The notes beneath the pieces were generated by a model. That model made no database searches. It was not told where the DNA came from and saw only the letters and a program-made list of their open reading frames with translations. Both the position numbers and the translations under genes were made by a program. From positions 1-64,000 of the forward strand of contig NZ_JABBFV010000002.1 in the NCBI RefSeq assembly GCF_012927105.1: DNA of 64,000 nucleotides. Reading direction: 5' to 3'. This DNA comes from Sphingobium psychrophilum (lineage in GTDB: Bacteria > Pseudomonadota > Alphaproteobacteria > Sphingomonadales > Sphingomonadaceae). Of the stretch, positions 8,070 to 16,042 are shown piece after piece (within the stretch, counting starts at the first letter, position 1; every line of letters starts with the position of its first letter).

Positions 8070-9419
8070 ATGCTGCTGGAAAAGATCAAGACGCCGGGCC
8101 TTTCCCACCTGTCTTATCTGGTGGGGTCGGGCGGGCAGGCAGCCGTGATCGACCCACGCCGCGACTGCGCCATCTACCTGGAGAAGGCGCGTGCAGCAGG
8201 GCTTGAGATCACGCATATCCTCGAGACTCATCGTAACGAAGACCTTGTATCTGGCGCGCCAGTGCTCGCCGGCATGACGGGTGCAAAGGTGCTGCATGGG
8301 CCGAACCCGGAGCGGCCCATAGTTTATGCGACGACGGCGCGGGACGGTGATTGTTATGCCATCGGCCAACTGGAAATCCGGGCCATGGAAACACCCGGCC
8401 ATACTGATGACCATCTGGCCTACGCGCTGTTTGATACCGCCTATCCGGATAAGGCGGTGGGCGTGTTCACTGGCGACGCAATGTTCGTTGGCGATGTCGG
8501 CCGCACCGATTTTTATCCCGACCGGCGCGAGGAAGTGGCCGGGCTGCTGTTCGATTCCCTCCGCAAGCTGCTGGCGCTCGGCGATCAGACCATCATCTAT
8601 CCGGCGCACGGTGCCGGCTCGGTCTGCGGATCAGGCATGGCCGATAGCGAGTTCTCTACCATCGGCCATGAGAGGCTCAATAATCCGCGGCTCCAGATCA
8701 CGGATCGCGACGAATTCATTCGGTTGAAAGTCAATGAGAACCACTATCAACCGCCCTATTTCCGGCTGATGGAGCGGCTGAATGTGGAAGGGGGCAGTGC
8801 GCCGCCGCCTGTGATGCGCCCCCGCCGCCTGTCGCTCGCGCAGTTAAGGGACTGCAAAGTGGATCATCTGGTCGATATCCGCGAACCCATGGCCTATGCC
8901 TCGGGCCATCTGCCCGGCGCGATGAGCCTGCCCGTGGATATGATTTCCGCCTTTGCTGGCTGGTTCATCCGCGAAGGGGAAAGTGTCGCCCTGATCGCTT
9001 CAGATGAAGATCAACTCGCCGCCGCGCTGGAACATCTGGTGCGGATCGCGCTGGATAATGTGGTCGGTGGCTATGTCGGCGTGGTGCCTGCCGCGGCGAA
9101 AGGCGTAACGATGCAGCAGACGCCCATGATCGATACGGACGAAGTGGAAAACCGTTCAGGTGGTGCTGAAGGGTGGACGTTGCTGGATGTGCGCGATGCA
9201 GACGAACGGGCCAAATCTGCCATCGACGGATCGCACCATATCTATGTTGGCCAGCTTAACGACCGTTGGCACGAACTGGACAAGAAGCGGCATTACACCC
9301 TGATGTGCGCCAGTGGCATGCGCGCGACGGTCGCCGCAGGGTGGCTGGCCAGCCGCGGTTTTGAAAAGCTCGACATCTATCTTGGTTCGATGGGAGCGTG
9401 GAAGGCAGCGCATGACTGA
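8070..9419 (+). CDS. CstB-like MBL-fold persulfide dioxygenase with two rhodanese domains
   Basis: This 449-residue, three-domain protein is likely to oxidise persulfide to sulfite or thiosulfate in the cytoplasm. Residues 1-245 are a metallo-beta-lactamase fold with the motif E-T-H-R-N-E-D instead of the canonical H-x-H-x-D-H, then P-G-H-T-D-D-H, F-T-G-D-A and P-A-H-G. The first rhodanese domain (about 260-345) has no cysteine in its active-site loop and is probably structural. The second (about 355-445) has M-C-A-S-G-M-R-A with Cys413. This order and the inactive middle domain match CstB as I recall it. ATG 8070 has AAGGAAATAACT before it; an earlier in-frame start overlaps the DsrE gene. 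Confidence 0.85.
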   Translation: MLLEKIKTPGLSHLSYLVGSGGQAAVIDPRRDCAIYLEKARAAGLEITHILETHRNEDLVSGAPVLAGMTGAKVLHGPNPERPIVYATTARDGDCYAIGQLEIRAMETPGHTDDHLAYALFDTAYPDKAVGVFTGDAMFVGDVGRTDFYPDRREEVAGLLFDSLRKLLALGDQTIIYPAHGAGSVCGSGMADSEFSTIGHERLNNPRLQITDRDEFIRLKVNENHYQPPYFRLMERLNVEGGSAPPPVMRPRRLSLAQLRDCKVDHLVDIREPMAYASGHLPGAMSLPVDMISAFAGWFIREGESVALIASDEDQLAAALEHLVRIALDNVVGGYVGVVPAAAKGVTMQQTPMIDTDEVENRSGGAEGWTLLDVRDADERAKSAIDGSHHIYVGQLNDRWHELDKKRHYTLMCASGMRATVAAGWLASRGFEKLDIYLGSMGAWKAAHD

Positions 9420-10035
9420 TCGTATGGATTCAGCCGCATTCTGGGACAGTCGCTTCGCTTCGGAAGACTATGTCTTCGGAACCGAGCCCAATGCATTTGT
9501 GCGCCGTGAAGCGGGCCGTTTGCCGCAAGGCGGGCGGGTGCTGGCGGTGGCCGACGGGGAAGGGCGCAATGGGGTCTATCTGGCCCAACAGGGCCTGGAC
9601 GTTACCGCGACCGACATATCCGCCGCCGGAATCGCGAAGGCGCGCAGGCTGGCGCAACAGCGTGGCGTTTCCTTGACGCTGGAGCAGGTCGATCTGGCCG
9701 CCTACGACTGGCCGGAGGCTGCATTTGATGCGGTCGTGGCGATCTTCGTGCAATTTGCCGATCCCATATTGCGGGCCAAGATGTTCGCCGGCTTTGCCAG
9801 AACTTTGCGGCCCGGCGGCATTCTGCTGCTGGAAGGCTATCGCCCGGAGCAGCTGGAATATGGTACAGGCGGGCCGAAGGTAGAAGACAACCTCTATACC
9901 CAAAGCATGTTGCGCGAAGCCTTTGCCGGGAGGGATATTGTTTCCCTGCAAAGCTACGATGCGGATATTCGCGAAGGCAGCGGCCATGGCGGGATGTCCG
10001 CACTAATCGATCTCGTTGCGCTGCAGCCCGGCTAG
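9412..10035 (+). CDS. class I SAM-dependent methyltransferase (TehB/thiopurine-type)
   Basis: This 207-residue soluble methyltransferase has F-G-T-E-P-N-A-F near residue 24, motif I as R-V-L-A-V-A-D-G-E-G-R-N-G, an acidic residue after V-T-A-T-D-I-S, and a late R-P-G-G-I-L-L-L-E-G-Y. The family includes small thiol, tellurite and chalcogen methyltransferases. It overlaps the dioxygenase gene by eight bases and ends the redox operon, so a role in methylating reactive thiols or chalcogens is plausible, but no substrate can be read from the sequence. Confidence 0.8.
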   Translation: MTDRMDSAAFWDSRFASEDYVFGTEPNAFVRREAGRLPQGGRVLAVADGEGRNGVYLAQQGLDVTATDISAAGIAKARRLAQQRGVSLTLEQVDLAAYDWPEAAFDAVVAIFVQFADPILRAKMFAGFARTLRPGGILLLEGYRPEQLEYGTGGPKVEDNLYTQSMLREAFAGRDIVSLQSYDADIREGSGHGGMSALIDLVALQPG

Positions 10036-10052
10036 CCTCAGCCGGATCCGTA

Positions 10053-11471
10053 TCAGCCACCGGCCGGTTCGACCCTGTCCTGCGTCCCGCCGCCAAGAGC
10101 GCGAACAAGGGTGATCGCAGCCCGTTGCCGCGCTGTCTGCACAGTGATGAAGGCCTGTTGCGCAGCCAGGGCGGCAGTTTGTGCGGTAACGACTTCCAGA
10201 TAGTCCGCCGCGCCATCGCGATAACGGTCAAACGCCAGTTCTTCCCCGCGCGCAGCGGCCTGCGCGGCCCGCCGCCGGTCGGCTTCCTCGGCCGCCAGCG
10301 CCGCGTTGCTGGCCAGCGAATCCTCTACCTCCTGGAAGGCATTCAGCACTGTTTCGCGGTAATTGGCGGCGAGGATGTTGTATTCCGCCTCGCTGACGGC
10401 AACCCGCGCCCGCTGCCGCCCGCCATCAAACAGGTTGAGCACGGCCGACAATGGTCCCAGCGCCCAATATCCGGTTGGGGCGCTGACAAGGGGCGCACCA
10501 CTGGCCTGAAAACCACCCGTCAATGCCAGATCGATGCGGGGGAACCGGGCCGCCTTCGCCACGCCGATGCGGGCATTGGCAGCGATCAGTCGCCGCTGTG
10601 CTCCGGCAATGTCAGGTCGCCGTTCGAGCAGGGTGGATGGCAGGCCCGGCGCAATGGTGGGCAAAGCCCCAATGCTATCGGCGGGGGCAACGGCAAATTG
10701 CCCGGGTATCATGCCAATCAGTGTTGCGATGCGGTTTTCCAGCGTTGCCCGGCGCGCGGCGATCTGCCGGAACAGCGCCTGAGCATTGGCCAGTTGCGTC
10801 TGCGATCGGCTGCGATCCACGCCCGATGCGATGCCGCCTTCATGGCGGATGCGGATCAGTTCGTCTGACGCTTCGTAAGCGTCCACTGTGCGGCGCAGCA
10901 GGGCACCTGCCCGGTCAATTCCACGCAACTGGAAATAGGCATCCGCCAGCGCGCCATGAAGGCTGAGGCGGACGGAGGCGAGACTGGCCGCTTCGACTCC
11001 CGCGTCCGCTTCGCTAGCCCTTACGCTGTCGCGCACCCGGCCCCACAGGTCGATTTCATAGTTCAGCGCACCACCCAGAATATACTGGTCCGCCGTTATC
11101 GGAACGCCGGGACCGATGGGCCGTCCAGCGGAAAGCCGTTCGCGCGAAATGGCCGTGCGGGCATCCAGCGTGGGCACAAGATCCGACCCCGCAAGGCGCG
11201 CCTCCGCCCGCGCGCGGTCAAGTCGGGCTACTGCTGCGGCAAGGCTTGGGCTGCCCTCGTCCGCCCGCGCGATCAGGTCGTCCAGTACAGGGTCGTCGAA
11301 ATCACGCCACCATTGCCCTCGCGGCTGCCGGTCCGCCGGCGCGGCATCCTGCCACCGTGCGCCATATTTGTAACTTTCCGCCACCGGCGTGGCCGGAATA
11401 TTGAGTGGCGGCGCCATGGAACAGCCCGCCATCAACAGCAGGGCGGGCGCGGCGAGGTTAATTCTGCGCAT
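10053..11471 (-). CDS. RND efflux outer-membrane lipoprotein (NodT/OprM type)
   Basis: This 472-residue TolC-like channel has a lipoprotein signal with lipobox L-M-A-G-C near residues 13-17 and two tandem coiled-coil OEP repeats (R-A-R-A-E-A-R-L-A-G-S near 105 and the matching V-A-K-A-A-R-F-P-R-I-D-L near 310). It is the last gene of the pump operon, overlapping the adaptor by 14 bases and convergent with the methyltransferase only 17 bases away. Confidence 0.92.
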   Translation of the reverse strand: MRRINLAAPALLLMAGCSMAPPLNIPATPVAESYKYGARWQDAAPADRQPRGQWWRDFDDPVLDDLIARADEGSPSLAAAVARLDRARAEARLAGSDLVPTLDARTAISRERLSAGRPIGPGVPITADQYILGGALNYEIDLWGRVRDSVRASEADAGVEAASLASVRLSLHGALADAYFQLRGIDRAGALLRRTVDAYEASDELIRIRHEGGIASGVDRSRSQTQLANAQALFRQIAARRATLENRIATLIGMIPGQFAVAPADSIGALPTIAPGLPSTLLERRPDIAGAQRRLIAANARIGVAKAARFPRIDLALTGGFQASGAPLVSAPTGYWALGPLSAVLNLFDGGRQRARVAVSEAEYNILAANYRETVLNAFQEVEDSLASNAALAAEEADRRRAAQAAARGEELAFDRYRDGAADYLEVVTAQTAALAAQQAFITVQTARQRAAITLVRALGGGTQDRVEPAGG

Positions 11472-12630
11472 TGGCAGTACCTTTCCCCCGGTTGCGGACG
11501 ATGCGAACCCGATCGCCTTGTGCCAGCGCTTCTGGAGGAGTGGCGATCACGCGGGCCTGCGGCGTCAGGCCGGAAGCGATCTGCACGCTGGCGCCATCGT
11601 CCCGTCCGATCATAACCGGGCGCATCGTGACGCGCGCGTCCCGATCGACCAGCCCCACCATCGTTCCCTTCGGTGTGACAATCAGCGCGCTGGCGGGTAG
11701 CGTTACGGCGGTTCCTGCCGCCATCGGGCTGGCCACTTCAGCGTAGCCGCCCGGCTTAAGCCGCTGGCCTGCATTGTTCACCTCGAACTCGGCCAACACC
11801 GTGCCCGAGGCCCGGTCCACCGCACCTGCTGTGCGTGCCAGTACGGCGTCGAAACTCTCGCCCGGATATTCCGGCACGGTCAGACTGGCCAACACGCCCC
11901 GCGTCAGCTGTCCTGACAAGGCCTGGGGCACACGGACGCGCAGGCGCAGTCGGCGGTCATCTGCAATGGTGAACAGGGGGCTGGCCGCGCCGTTGCCCGC
12001 ATTCACCAGGGCGCCGATTTCCGCGTTGCGGCTGGTCACCCGGCCTGCAAAAGGTGCCACAACACGGCTGAAGCCGAGCGTGGCGCGCAATCGTTCGACA
12101 TTGGCACGGGCCGAACTGGCAAGGGCCGTTGCCGCTGCTAGCCGCCCGCTCTTTTCATCGGTTTCCTGTTGCGATACCGCGTCCTTCGCGCGCAGCGCGT
12201 CCCAACGTACGGCCGTAGTTTGCGCCAGTCCACGGTTGGCTTCTGCCGTGCGCAGGTCCGCTTGCGCCTGTGCCAATTGTTGTTCCACCTCCGGCGCGTC
12301 CAGCACGGCTAGAACCTGCCCCGCACGCACATGATCGCCAATATCGACCAGTCGCCGCGCCACATAGCCGCTGGCGCGAGCATGGATGGCGGCTTCGTTA
12401 TCTGGTTCCAACATGCCGGGCAGACGAATGGCGCCTGCTTCCGCCGGTTGTGGGTGCAAGACATTGACGGTCGGCAATGCATTGGCGCGGGCGAATTCTG
12501 CCTGTTCGGTATGGTCCGCATTGCGGGCAACGATGCCGCCACCCACCAGCAGCGCTACGCCAACAGCTGCCGCCGCACCATAAAGGCGGCCCTTTCGCGA
12601 TGAAGTCCGTGATGGGGTGGGATCAGACAT
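11458..12630 (-). CDS. RND efflux periplasmic adaptor (HlyD/MexE family)
   Basis: This 390-residue membrane-fusion protein has an N-terminal anchor at residues 15-33 and a lipoyl half-motif I-H-A-R-A-S-G-Y-V near 81-89 with its partner F-S-R-V-V-A-P-F-A-G-R-V-T near 189-200. A long helical hairpin lies between them (L-A-Q-A-Q-A-D-L-R-T-A-E-A), followed by beta-barrel and membrane-proximal domains. It bridges the RND permease and outer-membrane channel. It overlaps the permease gene by eight bases and the channel gene by 14, so the three are one operon. Confidence 0.92.
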   Translation of the reverse strand: MSDPTPSRTSSRKGRLYGAAAAVGVALLVGGGIVARNADHTEQAEFARANALPTVNVLHPQPAEAGAIRLPGMLEPDNEAAIHARASGYVARRLVDIGDHVRAGQVLAVLDAPEVEQQLAQAQADLRTAEANRGLAQTTAVRWDALRAKDAVSQQETDEKSGRLAAATALASSARANVERLRATLGFSRVVAPFAGRVTSRNAEIGALVNAGNGAASPLFTIADDRRLRLRVRVPQALSGQLTRGVLASLTVPEYPGESFDAVLARTAGAVDRASGTVLAEFEVNNAGQRLKPGGYAEVASPMAAGTAVTLPASALIVTPKGTMVGLVDRDARVTMRPVMIGRDDGASVQIASGLTPQARVIATPPEALAQGDRVRIVRNRGKGTANAQN

Positions 12631-15600
12631 GGCTCGGTTCCAGTTCGATAGTGCGGGTTTTGGGGGCGCCCTTGCGGTGGGCCAGCGCGAACAGCGCGGG
12701 CACCAGCACCAGCGTGGCGATTGTGGCGAACGCCAAACCGCCGATCACCGCACGGCCCAGCGGCGCGTTCTGTTCCGCCCCTTCGCCCAGGGCCAGCGCC
12801 ATGGGCGACATGCCGATGATCATTACCAGCGCTGTCATCAGCACCGGGCGCAGGCGAACCATGCCCGCTTCCAGTGCGGCCGTTGCAGCGTTGCCCGTTT
12901 CCGCCAGCCTTTCGCGCGCGAAACTGACGACAAGGATGGCATTGGCGGTGGATACGCCCATTGCCATGATCGCGCCGATCAGTGCCGGCACGGACAAGGT
13001 GGTGCCGGTCAGGAAAAGCATCCACGCAATGCCTGCCAATGCGGCGGGCAACGCGCCGATGATTACAAGCGGATCGATCCAGTTCTGGAAGTTCACCACG
13101 ATCACCAGATAGATCAGCACGATCGCCGCGATCAGGCCGAATGCGAGGCCGTTGAAGGCTATGTTCATCGTTTCATATTGGCCGCGCAGGGTAACGGTGG
13201 ATGCTTTCGGCAGGTTCTTTTCCAGCGCGACGATGGCGGCGTTCACATCGGTCGCAACGGCACCCAGATCACGCCCTTGCGTGGTGGCATAGATGTTGAT
13301 GACTGGCTGAATGTCATATTTGCTGACCACGGACAGGGTGTTGCCGCGCGTGATCCGCGCGACACCGCCAAGCGTTTGCGATGCTGCATCGACGCCGCCT
13401 GCGACCGGCAGCGTGGCCAGATCGGCGACGGAGCCTACGTCCCGTTCCGGCAATTGCGCCACGACAGGATAGGACACGCCGTTTTCCGGATTGAGGTAGA
13501 ATACGGGCGAGCTTTGCGCCGTACCGGCAAGCGCAGTGCCGAGGCTGGCCGTCACATCCCGCTGGCTTAGGCCATATTGCGCGATGCGTGCGCGGTCGAC
13601 ATCGACATTCAGTTGGGGATAGCGGGTCGATTGTTGAATGCGTGCGTCGGCCAGCCCCGGAATCTGCCGCACGCTTTTCAACAGTTTTTGCGCATATCGC
13701 TGATTTTCCGGGATGTTGCGCCCGCGTATCTGGATATCGAGAGGGGCTGGCGATCCGAAATTGAGAATCTGGCTCGTCATGTCTGCCGGCAGAAAAGCAA
13801 AATCGACGCCTGGGAATTTGAGCGGTAACTGGTGGCGCAATGCACGCACATATTCATTCGTATCCCCGTGATCCTTTGACAAAGTGATCAGGATATCGCC
13901 TTCATTGGAGCCGACCGTGCCGGAATTGGCATAAATATTGTTCAGCGCCGCCAGAGAGATGCCAATATTATCGACCATCGTTTCGATTTCCGCATCGGGG
14001 ATCACGCTGCGGATATGTTGTTGCACCTGCGCGAAAGTGGCGGAACTCTGTTCGATCCGCGTCCCCGCAGGCGTCCGCACATGCAGGGCGATCTGACCGG
14101 AATCCACCGCCGGGAAGAAGTCCCGACCGAGCAACGGCACCAGCGCCAGCGACAGAAGCATGACGCCTAGAAAGACCATGGCAAAGCCGCGGCGAACATC
14201 CAGCACGCGGCGCAGCAACTGGCCATAACGGGCGCGCATCCGTTCGAACCGCTGGTCGAATGCGCGCTGAAAACGAACAAATATATTGCGCGTCGGGCGG
14301 GTCTTTGCTCCTTCATCATGCGGGCGCAGCAGGAACATCGCCATAGTCGGCACCAGCGTGCGGGCGAGCACGAAGGACGTGAGCAAGGCGAATATCACCG
14401 CCAGCGCCAGCGGCACGAACAGGAACCCCGCAATGCCAGGCAGAAAGAACATCGGCACGAACACGATGCAGATGCTCAGCAGCGCGACCAGCGCAGGTTT
14501 CACGATTTGCGCCGCGCCATCCATGATGGCGGCGATCACGCCCTTGCCATGTTCCAGATGCCAGTTCATGTTTTCGATAGTCACGGTGGCGTCGTCCACC
14601 AGAATGCCGATGGCCAGCACCAACCCGCTCAGCGTCATCAGGTTAAGCGTGTGGCCCACCGCGCCCAGACCGGCAATGGAACCCAGGATCGCCAGCGGAA
14701 TGGCCGTGACGATGATGATGGTCGATCGCCACGATCCAAGGAACAGCAGGATCATGAGCGACGTCAGCAGCGCAGCGAGAGCGCCTTCGGTCACCACCGA
14801 CGAAACCGCCGCTTTGACCAGTTCTGACTGGTCACCTATTGCCGTCACTTTCAGCGTATCGGGCAGGCCTGCCAGCGCCTGCGGCAGGCGCCGCTTGATC
14901 CCGTCGACAATGGCGAGTGTGGATGCGCTACCGCTTTTAAGCACGGTCATCAAAGCGGATCGCTGCCCATCCACATGGACCACGTTGATCTGCGGTGCGG
15001 ACCCGTCTCGCACCTGTGCGATATCGCGCATCAGGATGGTGGCGCCGTCCACCACCTTCACCGGCAGATTGTTCAGTTGCTCGACCGATGCCGGGGCGTT
15101 GTTCAAGCGGACATTATACTGCAGGTCGCCGATCTTGGCGAAGCCGACCGGGCTGATTTGCGTCTGCGCGGTCAGCGCGTTCGCTACGTCTTGCGCAGAA
15201 AGGCCACGCGCCTGCAACGCGGCCGGATCAACATCGATCTGCATCTGGCGCTGCTTCCCGCCAGAAGGGAATGGCATGGCTACCCCGGGCACCGTGACCA
15301 ATAGTGGACGGACTTGGTTCAATCCCAGATCGAATAGCTGCTGTTCGCTCAAGCCCTTTCCCGACAAGGCCAGTTGCAGGATGGGCACGGTCGAGGCGTC
15401 GTAATTGACGATCATGGGCGGGGTGATGCCCGGCGGCAGCTGACGCAGGATGGTTTGCGAAATGGAGGTGACCTGTGCCGTAGCCGTGCGGATGTCGACG
15501 CCCGGTTGGAAATAGATCTTCACCACTGCGACCCCGTTCAGGGACTGGCTTTCGATCCTCTCGATATCGTTGACCGCATTTGTCAGCACGCGTTCGTAAG

Positions 15601-15799
15601 GCGTGACGATGCGCCCGGCCATGTCCTGCGGCGAAAGGCCGGTATAGGTCCATGCCGTCGCAATCACTGGCACGCCGATGCGCGGGAAGATGTCCACCGG
15701 CATCCGCAGGATAGACAATACCCCAATGCCGAAGATCATCACGGCCATCACGATAAAAGTCAGCGGTTTCGTCAGCGCGGTGCGCACTAGCGCGATCAT
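12623..15799 (-). CDS. RND efflux permease, HAE1 family
   Basis: This 1058-residue proton-driven inner-membrane pump has first membrane segment L-T-F-I-V-M-A-V at 13-29 and the proton-relay acidic pair in G-I-L-V-D-D-A-T-V-T-I-E-N (Asp402, Asp403). Two large periplasmic loops follow the first and seventh segments, and a second-half repeat starts near residue 525. The Asp-Asp pair marks the drug/organic-compound (HAE1) branch rather than the heavy-metal branch. It is the first gene of the pump operon, with a PmrA-type box about 70 bases upstream. Substrate unknown; co-control with sulfur-redox genes hints at a toxic thiol or metabolite. Confidence 0.92.
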   Translation of the reverse strand: MIALVRTALTKPLTFIVMAVMIFGIGVLSILRMPVDIFPRIGVPVIATAWTYTGLSPQDMAGRIVTPYERVLTNAVNDIERIESQSLNGVAVVKIYFQPGVDIRTATAQVTSISQTILRQLPPGITPPMIVNYDASTVPILQLALSGKGLSEQQLFDLGLNQVRPLLVTVPGVAMPFPSGGKQRQMQIDVDPAALQARGLSAQDVANALTAQTQISPVGFAKIGDLQYNVRLNNAPASVEQLNNLPVKVVDGATILMRDIAQVRDGSAPQINVVHVDGQRSALMTVLKSGSASTLAIVDGIKRRLPQALAGLPDTLKVTAIGDQSELVKAAVSSVVTEGALAALLTSLMILLFLGSWRSTIIIVTAIPLAILGSIAGLGAVGHTLNLMTLSGLVLAIGILVDDATVTIENMNWHLEHGKGVIAAIMDGAAQIVKPALVALLSICIVFVPMFFLPGIAGFLFVPLALAVIFALLTSFVLARTLVPTMAMFLLRPHDEGAKTRPTRNIFVRFQRAFDQRFERMRARYGQLLRRVLDVRRGFAMVFLGVMLLSLALVPLLGRDFFPAVDSGQIALHVRTPAGTRIEQSSATFAQVQQHIRSVIPDAEIETMVDNIGISLAALNNIYANSGTVGSNEGDILITLSKDHGDTNEYVRALRHQLPLKFPGVDFAFLPADMTSQILNFGSPAPLDIQIRGRNIPENQRYAQKLLKSVRQIPGLADARIQQSTRYPQLNVDVDRARIAQYGLSQRDVTASLGTALAGTAQSSPVFYLNPENGVSYPVVAQLPERDVGSVADLATLPVAGGVDAASQTLGGVARITRGNTLSVVSKYDIQPVINIYATTQGRDLGAVATDVNAAIVALEKNLPKASTVTLRGQYETMNIAFNGLAFGLIAAIVLIYLVIVVNFQNWIDPLVIIGALPAALAGIAWMLFLTGTTLSVPALIGAIMAMGVSTANAILVVSFARERLAETGNAATAALEAGMVRLRPVLMTALVMIIGMSPMALALGEGAEQNAPLGRAVIGGLAFATIATLVLVPALFALAHRKGAPKTRTIELEPSHV

Positions 15800-15869
15800 C
15801 GTTCGCCGCGCCCTGATGAATTGGTCATGGTTGTGAGCCTCCCGTCGGGGAGGTCAAAAGCGGCACTAC

Positions 15870-15884
15870 CTTAAGGCAGGCTTA
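15870..15884 (-). promoter_or_regulatory. PmrA-type operator before the RND pump operon
   Basis: On the minus strand this reads TAAGCCTGCCTTAAG, identical over 15 bases to the core of the operator at 3784-3798, with the same CATAAG-N5-CTTAAG layout. It lies about 70 bases upstream of the permease start and points toward it. An exact 15-base match at two divergent regulator/target promoters is unlikely to be chance; the binding protein is inferred to be the response regulator at 3083-3736. Confidence 0.7.
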
Positions 15885-15940
15885 TGTCAGGACGATAATT
15901 TGCTGCTGCGCAGCGCGGATCTCGCCGCATCGGCGAGTGG

Positions 15941-15955
15941 TAAGGATGCCTTAAG
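15941..15955 (+). promoter_or_regulatory. PmrA-type operator before the sulfide-oxidoreductase gene
   Basis: TAAGGATGCCTTAAG matches the two other boxes at 13 of 15 positions and keeps the GGTAAG-N5-CTTAAG layout. It lies 87 bases before the ATG at 16043 and in the same orientation. With the site at 15870-15884 it makes this 240-base intergenic region a divergent, probably co-regulated promoter. Confidence 0.65.
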
Positions 15956-16042
15956 GTGCGTGGCTATCCTGCAGGGCTGCAACGCGCGCGCGATATTCGT
16001 TGTGCTAACGTATCGCCACCCGCGCCAGCCAAGGAGATTGCT

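Noticed and set aside
14286..15404. Long plus-strand frame of 372 codons opposite the RND permease
   Set aside because: It mirrors the permease coding strand, has a Ser/Arg-rich composition and no domain; the permease is certain.
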